From Chara braunii (lineage: Eukaryota; Streptophyta; Charophyceae; Charales; Characeae), in the NCBI GenBank assembly GCA_003427395.1, contig BFEA01000577.1:276540-298794 (forward strand): a DNA stretch of 22,255 bases, given 5' to 3'. Positions 18,943 through 22,255 of this stretch are shown piece by piece; position 1 is the first letter of the stretch, and each line of letters starts with the position of its first letter. The notes beneath the pieces were generated by a model. It made no database searches, was not told the DNA's origin, and saw only the letters and a program-made list of their open reading frames with translations. The position numbers and the translations under genes are program-made.

Positions 18943-19034
18943 CCGTAAGAATTGGAACGATACAGAGAAAGACGATTGATCAGCATAGCCCCTGCGCAAG
19001 GATGACACGCATAAATCGAGAAATGGTCCGACTT
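18921..19034 (+). pseudogene. U6 spliceosomal RNA retropseudogene
   Basis: U6 snRNA is the catalytic RNA of the spliceosome. Here the 5' stem-loop (GTGCC 18921-18925 with GGCAC 18934-18938), 'attggaacgata', the ACAGAGA box (18962-18968), the AGC triad (18982-18984) and the long conserved 3' half ('ctgcgcaaggatgacacgc', 'aaatcgagaaatggtcc') are all readable. Thirteen bases separate ACAGAGA from AGC; five are usual. That eight-base gain should ruin the catalytic core. The gene has no T-run terminator and instead ends in about 18 A residues. An upstream 'tcacatcg' resembles the plant USE but lies far too close to the RNA start. All this fits a copy made by LINE machinery and not an active Pol III gene. 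Confidence 0.8.
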
Positions 19035-19052
19035 AAAAAAAAAAAAAAAAAA
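19035..19052 (+). repeat. A tail of the U6 retropseudogene
   Basis: Eighteen A residues follow directly after the 3' end of the U6-like sequence (tccgactt). Poly(A) is not a feature of Pol III U6 genes and marks a retroposed copy. Confidence 0.82.
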
Positions 19053-19147
19053 GGGACTTGCCATTTAAAAAGATAAATGAATCCGTGCCATGATTTGGTG
19101 ATGCGGCGATCACAATGTTCGCTCGCATTCGCTGACGGTATACATAA

Positions 19148-19202
19148 CGGGCACATGCATGGGCAACCCGGAAATAAATGTGCGTGGTCATGCATGTGCC
19201 CG
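19148..19202. repeat. Perfect 14-base inverted repeat
   Basis: CGGGCACATGCATG (19148-19161) and its exact complement CATGCATGTGCCCG (19189-19202) are separated by 27 bases, giving a strong hairpin. CATGCATG words (RY-like) recur just downstream at about 19215. Confidence 0.85.
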
Positions 19203-19322
19203 AACAAACGGCCACATGCATGCATGAGCAGTCACAGGAAAGCACGGATTCACTCAGACAGCAGCTGCGGTACATGCAAATAAATGTGATTTTTTCGTTG
19301 AAAAAACAATAAAATAAATGTG
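19172..19322 (+). repeat. Three copies of AAATAAATGTG, each containing AATAAA
   Basis: The 11-base word occurs near 19172, 19278 and 19312, so AATAAA polyadenylation-type hexamers recur on the plus strand. No plus-strand gene ending here is established. Confidence 0.5.
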
Positions 19323-19431
19323 AATGCATAGAAAAGGCCCCTTATCTGCCTTTACGTGTACGGAAAAACACAGACTTAAGAAGTTCTCTATCGGCCTATT
19401 TATTGTACATGCGAAGAGACGGATTGCGCGT

Positions 19432-19538
19432 ACCGTCTCCCCCCGAACGTAACGCACCCTGATAACGAGTGTATACATGCTATATTGCCGGTCACGTACA
19501 GTCAAAATGAGGGTGCGTTGTGTTCGGGGGAAGACGGT
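19432..19538. repeat. Foldback element with a 29-bp stem
   Basis: The arms 19432-19460 and 19510-19538 pair over 29 positions: 26 Watson-Crick pairs, two G-U and one mismatch, with a 49-base loop. The structure is the size of a plant microRNA precursor or a tiny MITE. No clear 2-3 base target duplication is visible at the outer edges. Confidence 0.75.
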
Positions 19539-19998
19539 TTAAGGCAAGTGTCTATGTTTAGCAAGTCTACTTGAACAACAACTCTATCTGTATAACAAAT
19601 CCTGTACAGTGTACAGCACTACTTTTTTTTTTTTTTTTTTTTTTTACAAAACAGCACTACTTTTCCTTTTGTCCCCCCCCCCAAAAAAAAATAAAATAAA
19701 AAATTATCACCCTGTGAATCGGAGCGCAAAGGCGGAAAACGCACAGGGGTTGTTCCAGTTGGCATGGTCCGTGATGCTACCGGCTGCTGTACCCTACGTA
19801 GCCAGTATCGCCCACCTGCATGCAGGTTGCGAGCAGACCCCGCATGTTCTCTCATGAACACGGTTCTGGCTGCTACGGGGTTCCCCGTATCCCGACAGTT
19901 AGGAGAGGTGGTAGCACGGGTAGGTAGGGGTAGTGTGAGGTGAAATTGAGAGAAGGATAGAGCTTTTCCTTAAAAAAAAAAAAAAAAAAGGGAAAGAA
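19539..19998. other. Unassigned stretch with homopolymer runs
   Basis: This holds a T run (19623-19645), a C/A run (19673-19690) and an A run (19972-19989), but no gene. The A run lies just before the left arm of the long inverted repeat and may be the tail or junction of a retroposed unit. Confidence 0.4.
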
Positions 19999-19999
19999 G

Positions 20000-20265
20000 G
20001 AAGGAAGGAAGGAAGGAAAGCTCCGCCTGTTCATCACCTCTTAAGTAAAAAGGCCAGCCACGTGGAAGACAGGTTGAGCGCTGGCTGGCCCCATCCCCGT
20101 GTGTCACAAGGATCAACTTGCACGCAGCCAAAAGGAGAAGAGGTAAAGAAAAGGAGGAGGAAATCAAACCTCACAGAGGCAAAGAGAAAGAGAAAGGGGT
20201 ACTCCAGTCAAAGAAAGAAAGGACAAGGGAAGAGGACGGTGTATCACTCAAACCAAGCAAATGAG
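20000..20265 (+). repeat. Left arm of a long inverted repeat
   Basis: This arm matches the reverse complement of 21838-22090 over about 250 bases with roughly 85% identity by eye. Shared blocks include 'ccgcctgttcatcacctctt', 'gagcgctggctg', 'cccgtgtgtcacaagga', 'aaagaaaaggaggaggaaa' and 'aaaggacaagggaagagga'. It carries no recognisable coding sequence. It lies about 290 bases before the hammerhead ribozyme. Confidence 0.85.
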
Positions 20266-20485
20266 TGTATATATATTTGTCACGATATATATTTATACGA
20301 TATATAAATTCATTTTTTCTTTGTTTTTTTCGTTTTTGCGCTCTGATATTCATGTGACGATATATATACTCGCCACCTTCTTATGCATATCATGCGAAGC
20401 CAAGCGATGACCTTAATGACCATCCTCGTATTTCTGCCTGCATTTTGCACAGACATATAGAGTTTTCCATCTGGTGTGGGTGAGT

Positions 20486-20521
20486 GATAGTCTACTTTGA
20501 TTTTGGTTAAGGTAGATTATC
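20486..20521. repeat. Short hairpin
   Basis: 'gatagtctac' and 'gtagattatc' pair over ten positions with one G-U, with a 16-base loop. It lies 30 bases before the ribozyme. Confidence 0.4.
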
Positions 20522-20551
20522 ATTTACAGTGTAATCAGTGAGGGGATTCTG

Positions 20552-20609
20552 CAGACTGTTGAGGGTTCAGTCTCCTGATGAGTCGGTGAAACTCCGACGA
20601 AACAGTTTG
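20552..20609 (+). ncRNA. Type III hammerhead self-cleaving ribozyme
   Basis: The full catalytic core is present: CUGAUGA (20575-20581), GAA (20599-20601), the A15.1-U16.1 pair (20602 with 20559) and H17 = U20560 as the cleavage-site base. Helix III pairs 20552-20559 with 20602-20609 (eight pairs, one G-U). Helix I pairs 20561-20564 with 20571-20574 (four pairs, last G-U). Helix II pairs 20582-20586 with 20594-20598 (five pairs). Loop I holds UUCA and loop II holds UGAA, which could pair as the loop-loop contact that natural hammerheads use for speed. Cleavage would fall after 20560. H17 as U is permitted but less active than C. Type III hammerheads of this kind are the hallmark of plant retrozymes. 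Confidence 0.78.
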
Positions 20610-20669
20610 TCACAGCCCCTCGTTTGTTGTCCTCTTCTCTCTCTCTGCCTACGGTTTACCGGGCAGTTC
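20575..20669 (+). repeat. 95-base direct repeat, copy 1
   Basis: This stretch is identical, base for base, to 22161-22255 and includes the 3' two thirds of the hammerhead and 60 bases beyond it, ending in 'ggtttaccgggcagttc'. The identity may continue, because copy 2 is cut by the window end. Confidence 0.95.
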
Positions 20670-21050
20670 TGTTTGTGACGATATGTATATATGTAAAGAA
20701 AAGAGGAAGGGAACAGCCAAATAAAACAGACAGAACAGGGGGCAACAAAACAGATCCCAGATGACAAGTCCCACATGCAAGCACCGCCCCTGCCCACAGG
20801 CCAAACGACGGGACAAGACCAACCAGGATGTCAAGCATTCTTGTCTGCAAAGAAAATAAAAAAGAACCCGGAGGACAGGTATAAAAAACGATCCTGGATG
20901 ATGATTCCCACGTGCAAGCACCGCCCCGCTTTCCAAAAAGCCGAAAAAATATATCGGCATGTGGCAATATTTATATATATCGGCATGATATGGCACTCAT
21001 TCGTGCAGCTGCCCAGTGGGAACTGTGGGATGGTGGAACGATGATTCAGG
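20670..21050. repeat. Short direct duplication around 'gcaccgcccc' plus AT-rich words
   Basis: A block of about 40-50 bases with 'gatcc..gatga.a.tccca' and 'tgcaagcaccgcccc' occurs at 20752-20790 and again at about 20889-20927, a period of 137. Nearby, 'atatatcggcatg' repeats at about 20948 and 20977, and 'gtgacgatat' occurs on both sides of the ribozyme (20354 and 20676). No gene is seen. Confidence 0.55.
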
Positions 21051-21339
21051 CAGGTTATTTTCAACATAGAGTAAATGATTCTTTGCGTGCATTGTCGAAT
21101 CGTACTTTATTCTGGATTCTGGATTATTGACCGACTCTCTCGTGTGACACCTGTCGGGACGACGGGACCGAGACGCGGTGTGCCTTGGCTGTGGCTGTGG
21201 AAATTAGTGGAATTCATCATTCATCTATGCCATGTTCACCATTATATCAATCTATTGCGGCCGCCTCCGCCGTCCCGTCTCTGCCGAAGGGTGTCCAACA
21301 TTTCGGAATCCTCAGTGTACACACATCCCTCCCTATCAC

Positions 21340-21450
21340 CCAGATATTCGTTGTCCCTTTTGTGCGCAAGGATGCCATCAGGACTGCATGATGAACGTCC
21401 TGCTGTTTTTTGGACATGTGGACAGCATGTCCTTTGTCAGGACTGTTTGA
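21340..21450 (+). pseudogene. RING-finger-like gene fragment, frameshifted
   Basis: RING domains are zinc-binding modules of ubiquitin ligases. One frame reads PDIRCPFCAQG (first Cys pair at 21352-21363). A frame offset by one reads ERPAVFWTCGQHVLCQDCLMG (Cys and His at 21417-21449). Together they follow C-X2-C, about 18 residues, then C-X2-H-X2-C-X2-C, the first six ligands of a C3HC4 RING. A frameshift lies between the two, and a TGA ends the second before the last Cys pair. It may be a captured host gene piece within a mobile element. Spliced use of both frames cannot be excluded. Confidence 0.38.
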
Positions 21451-21675
21451 TGGGATGAGATGGTCCGTGCTAGCCGTCCTGCTGAACGCTGTGCTGAAGT
21501 AGCTCTCCTTGCTTGGGTATTTTTGTGAACATCCACGTCATCTTCCTCAGCGTGCCTGTCCAATCTGCCGGCGTGGGGTGGGGGGCTCCTCTTCCTGACT
21601 GGTCAGTAGAATCGAGCAGGTCAGGCGTAACACTAATTGTAGGACAGATAAAGCTTTCGACACTACCAACGCACG

Positions 21676-21790
21676 AAAAGAAAAAAGGAAAAATTGCTGA
21701 AGAAAAGCGAACAAAAAAAAAGCAAAAAAAAAAAGAAAAAAAAAAAAAAGAAAAAAAATAAAAAATAAAAAGAAAAAAGAAAAATATGTT
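21676..21790 (+). repeat. A-rich low-complexity tract
   Basis: More than 100 bases of A runs broken by single G, T or C lie between the RING-like fragment and the right inverted-repeat arm. It could be a decayed poly(A) tail. Open frames through it are artefacts. Confidence 0.85.
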
Positions 21791-21837
21791 GAACTTTGTT
21801 GTGACCGGGGCAATTGGTTTATCTGTGGGATGTGTGT

Positions 21838-22090
21838 CATTTCCTTTGTTTGACTTCCTCTTCCCTTGTCCTTTCTTTCTTTCTTTGACTGGATCCCTTT
21901 CTCTTGCTCTAGCCTCTGTAAGGTTTGGTTTCCTCCTCCTTTTCTTTACCTCTTTTTTGCCTTTTGTCTGCGTGCAAGTGGGTGGGTCCTTGTGACACAC
22001 GGGGATGGGGGCAGCCAGCGCTCAATCTGTCATCCACGTGGCTGGCCTTGTACGTAAGAGGTGATGAACAGGCGGAGACTTTCCCTTTCT
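21838..22090 (-). repeat. Right arm of the long inverted repeat
   Basis: This is the reverse complement of 20000-20265 (about 85% identity). The arms face each other across 1.57 kb that includes the hammerhead ribozyme. Beyond 22090 the sequences diverge, and the second hammerhead core follows 71 bases later. Confidence 0.85.
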
Positions 22091-22160
22091 TTCCTTACTT
22101 CTTTCCTTTTCTTGTTTTGTCTTTTTCCGCCTTTGCACTCAGATTCACACTGTGGCAATA

Positions 22161-22255
22161 CTGATGAGTCGGTGAAACTCCGACGAAACAGTTTGTCACA
22201 GCCCCTCGTTTGTTGTCCTCTTCTCTCTCTCTGCCTACGGTTTACCGGGCAGTTC
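22161..22255 (+). repeat. 95-base direct repeat, copy 2, with an incomplete hammerhead
   Basis: CTGATGA to GAAACAG and the 60 bases beyond are identical to copy 1, but the sequence before CTGATGA is different. 'cacactgt' at 22146-22153 could still pair with the helix III strand (seven of eight). The base at the cleavage position would be G, and only seven bases remain, too few to form helix I, so this copy should not self-cleave. The window ends here, so the length of the repeat is unknown. Confidence 0.93.

Noticed and set aside
20575-20620. Reading the hammerhead as a minimal type I ribozyme (helix III of three pairs, cleavage at UGUC)
   Set aside because: The bases flanking the core cannot form helix I in that arrangement in copy 1, whereas the type III fold forms all three helices.
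21470-22000. Phe-rich minus-strand frames that could be taken for membrane proteins
   Set aside because: The Phe runs come from the A-rich tract; they are not transmembrane helices of a real gene.
1-22255. CRISPR arrays, bacterial operons, rRNA or tRNA genes
   Set aside because: No regularly spaced palindromic repeats, no Shine-Dalgarno-led operons, and no cloverleaf with A and B boxes could be found by reading.

Overview
The window looks like repeat-rich nuclear DNA from a land plant or a charophyte-type green alga. The reasons are plant-style LINE open reading frames (zinc-knuckle ORF1; APE endonuclease, reverse transcriptase and zf-RVT in ORF2), a U6 snRNA-derived sequence, a plant-type (type III) hammerhead ribozyme, GT-AG intron signals with pyrimidine-rich tracts, and dense microsatellites. 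The species cannot be named from sequence alone. No intact conventional protein gene is seen. Most of the content is mobile DNA and its debris.

Positions 1-8145 (minus strand) hold LINE-A, a nearly complete but dead LINE. In minus-strand order it has ORF1 (8145-5851), a short extra reading frame 'ORF-X' (5701-5192), and ORF2 (5148-572). ORF2 keeps all expected endonuclease residues but carries three in-frame stops and one frameshift. Upstream of ORF1 lies a G-rich stretch of degenerate tandem units (about 8205-9060), then about 900 bases with no recognisable gene.

Positions 10022-16570 (minus strand) hold LINE-B, a second, more decayed LINE. It is split inside its reverse transcriptase by a 2,688-base insertion (12482-15169). 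The insertion has matching ends (TGTGACG/CGTCACA) and a 4-base GGTA target duplication. Removing it rejoins the RT reading frame exactly. The insert has a TATA box and looks like a solo LTR or another terminal-inverted-repeat element. LINE-B also carries an in-frame 48-base duplication across the endonuclease SDH motif.

Positions 16570-19060 hold a 214-base tandem duplication and then a promoter-like region with three CCAAT boxes and nine AACGG cores (six are TAACGG) in 274 bases. A tentative spliced gene encoding a very charged protein follows, then a U6 pseudogene with a poly(A) tail. Positions 19060-19990 contain two clean hairpins, one with a 29-bp stem.

Positions 19990-22255 are the most unusual part. 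A well-formed type III hammerhead ribozyme (20552-20609) is followed 1,586 bases later by a perfect 95-base direct repeat that starts exactly at the ribozyme core and runs off the window. The interval also holds one arm of a long inverted repeat (the other lies just before the ribozyme), a short direct duplication and a RING-finger-like gene fragment. The layout recalls retrozymes, the circular-RNA-producing non-autonomous retroelements of plants, but the ribozyme is type III with a U at the cleavage position and the second copy lacks helix I.
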